Source of the DNA: JBMNKL01 sp050261495
GTDB taxonomy: Bacteria; Bacillota; Clostridia; Acetivibrionales; DTU013
Length of the DNA: 24,326 bases
Direction of reading: 5' to 3'
Assembly (NCBI GenBank): GCA_050261495.1
Contig: JBLNDI010000011.1
Span: forward strand, 1 to 24,326
Part shown: one piece after another, positions 23,648 to 24,326 of the stretch
Layout of the letters: each line of letters opens with the position of its first letter
How positions within the stretch are numbered: the stretch's first letter is position 1
Position numbers and translations under genes: made by a program
Notes under the pieces: model-generated
The model's database searches: none
Told to the model about the DNA's origin: nothing
What the model saw: the letters and a program-made list of their open reading frames with translations, nothing else

Positions 23648-23992
23648 TTGGACATAAAATTCACAAGCAGGGGCAATACGCTGATAGCCTTTCTTTCCGG
23701 CGAGCTTGACCACCACTTTGCCGGGTATGCGCGTGAAAAATTGGAGAGGGAACTGCTAAAGGCCACGACAAGGAACGTGGTGTTTGATCTTACCGGGTTA
23801 AGTTTTATGGACAGCTCGGGCATAGGAGTGATTTTCGGCAGGTATTCCCATGTTAAGAAGTTCGGCGGCCGTGCGGCGATAATATGCAAAAACCGCAAGA
23901 TTCGCAGCATATTGGAGATATCCGGCATTTTGAAACTGATACCGGCTTATGAAGAACTGGATATTGCTTTAAACGCCATGTTGAGCGCATAA
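23648..23992 (+). CDS. spoIIAA: Anti-sigma-F factor antagonist SpoIIAA
   Basis: The 114-residue STAS-domain protein opens NTLIAFLSGELDHH and has the phosphorylation motif LSFMDSSGIGVIFGRY, with S56 equivalent to Bacillus Ser58. Unphosphorylated SpoIIAA releases sigma-F from SpoIIAB in the forespore; SpoIIAB phosphorylates it and SpoIIE reverses this. The frame is open from 23597. GGGGGAG at 23635-23641 touches the ATG at 23642 but is 6 nt from TTG 23648, so the TTG is preferred; ATG 23642 would add two residues. It is the first gene of the spoIIA operon, 60 bp before spoIIAB. Confidence 0.93.
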   Translation: MDIKFTSRGNTLIAFLSGELDHHFAGYAREKLERELLKATTRNVVFDLTGLSFMDSSGIGVIFGRYSHVKKFGGRAAIICKNRKIRSILEISGILKLIPAYEELDIALNAMLSA

Positions 23993-24052
23993 TTTATGCC
24001 GAGGCGCGGCGACGGCATTGCACGGAGTATAGTATAAGGAGAGAGAATTGGT

Positions 24053-24326
24053 ATGCAGCCCATAAACGAAATGAAACTGGAATTTGTGAGCAAATCAAGC
24101 AATGAAGCCTTTGCAAGGGTGGTGGCCGCTGCGTTTGTCTCTCAGATGGATCCTACTCTTGAGGAGCTGGCAGACGTAAAGACAGCTGTTTCGGAAGCCG
24201 TTACGAATGCGATAATCCACGGTTACGAGAACAAATACGGCATAATAACCATGATATGCAGGCAGTATGATAACAGTGTCGAGATTGAAATTACAGATGA
24301 GGGAAAAGGTATAGAGGATATAGAGC
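24053..24326 (+). CDS. spoIIAB: Anti-sigma-F factor / serine kinase SpoIIAB (3' part outside the window)
   Basis: Ninety-one codons are visible before the window ends. MKLEFVSKSSNEAFARVVAA and the GHKL kinase N-box EAVTNAIIHGYENK match SpoIIAB, and DEGKGIEDIE is the start of the G1 ATP-lid region. SpoIIAB binds and inhibits sigma-F and phosphorylates SpoIIAA. AAGGAG at 24036-24041 is 11 nt before ATG 24053, a slightly long spacing, but the N-terminus MQPINEMKLEF lines up with the Bacillus protein. sigF would be expected next, beyond the window. Confidence 0.94.
   Translation, partial: MQPINEMKLEFVSKSSNEAFARVVAAAFVSQMDPTLEELADVKTAVSEAVTNAIIHGYENKYGIITMICRQYDNSVEIEITDEGKGIEDIE

Noticed and set aside
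1..24326. tRNA, rRNA, CRISPR arrays, insertion sequences or attachment sites
   Set aside because: None could be recognised by eye; the short repeats found are not spaced like CRISPR and no transposase or integrase motif appears.

Overview
The window looks like chromosomal DNA of an endospore-forming, low-to-medium GC member of the Clostridia. The evidence is the hprK-murB-rapZ-yvcK-whiA gene order, a spoIIA operon start behind a sigma-H type promoter, strong purine-rich ribosome binding sites with several TTG/GTG starts, and plant-polysaccharide glycosidases. Species assignment is not possible from sequence reading alone; a plant-fibre-degrading clostridium is an inference.

Region 1 (1-4.7 kb) is visibly AT-rich accessory DNA. 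It holds three tandem CCGGA/TCCGG mini-palindromes, an SF1 helicase with no visible ribosome binding site, a decayed gene with frameshifts, an HNH nuclease with a probable PUA/EVE-like N-terminal domain, and a conserved 243-residue protein of unknown function. It resembles a defence-type island but no complete known system is recognised. Region 2 (4.9-11.4 kb) is mixed metabolic and regulatory: an iron-sulfur-flavoprotein-like reductase, a GH27 glycosidase, an RluA-type pseudouridine synthase flanked by a relic of a second GH27 gene, a GH43 glycosidase with its own promoter, possible operator and terminator, a MerR/TipAS regulator with a classical 19-bp-spacer promoter and an internal translation start, and a small membrane protein.

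Region 3 (11.6-16.0 kb, minus strand) is a TRAP transporter locus read dctP1, dctP2, dctQ, dctM. It has two different solute-binding lipoproteins for one permease pair. dctP1 lacks the arginine that normally binds the substrate carboxylate. dctP2 has its own consensus promoter followed by a long, strongly structured leader, and a cluster of four 17-nt repeats sits between dctP2 and dctQ.

Region 4 (16.3-21.3 kb, plus strand) is the conserved hprK-murB-rapZ-yvcK-whiA operon, linking carbon-catabolite control, peptidoglycan precursor synthesis and growth/division control. Region 5 (21.4-23.4 kb, minus strand) holds a 2-hydroxyacid dehydrogenase and a sugar-phosphate isomerase-type TIM barrel protein, plausibly for a sugar or sugar-acid pathway. 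Region 6 (23.5 kb to the end) is the start of the spoIIA sporulation operon: a sigma-H promoter, a 5'-terminal hairpin, spoIIAA, and spoIIAB cut by the window edge.

The best candidates for something undescribed are the structured dctP2 leader with the intercistronic repeat cluster and the unusual pair of binding proteins, and the AT-rich nuclease/helicase island. No tRNA, rRNA, CRISPR array or intact insertion sequence was seen.
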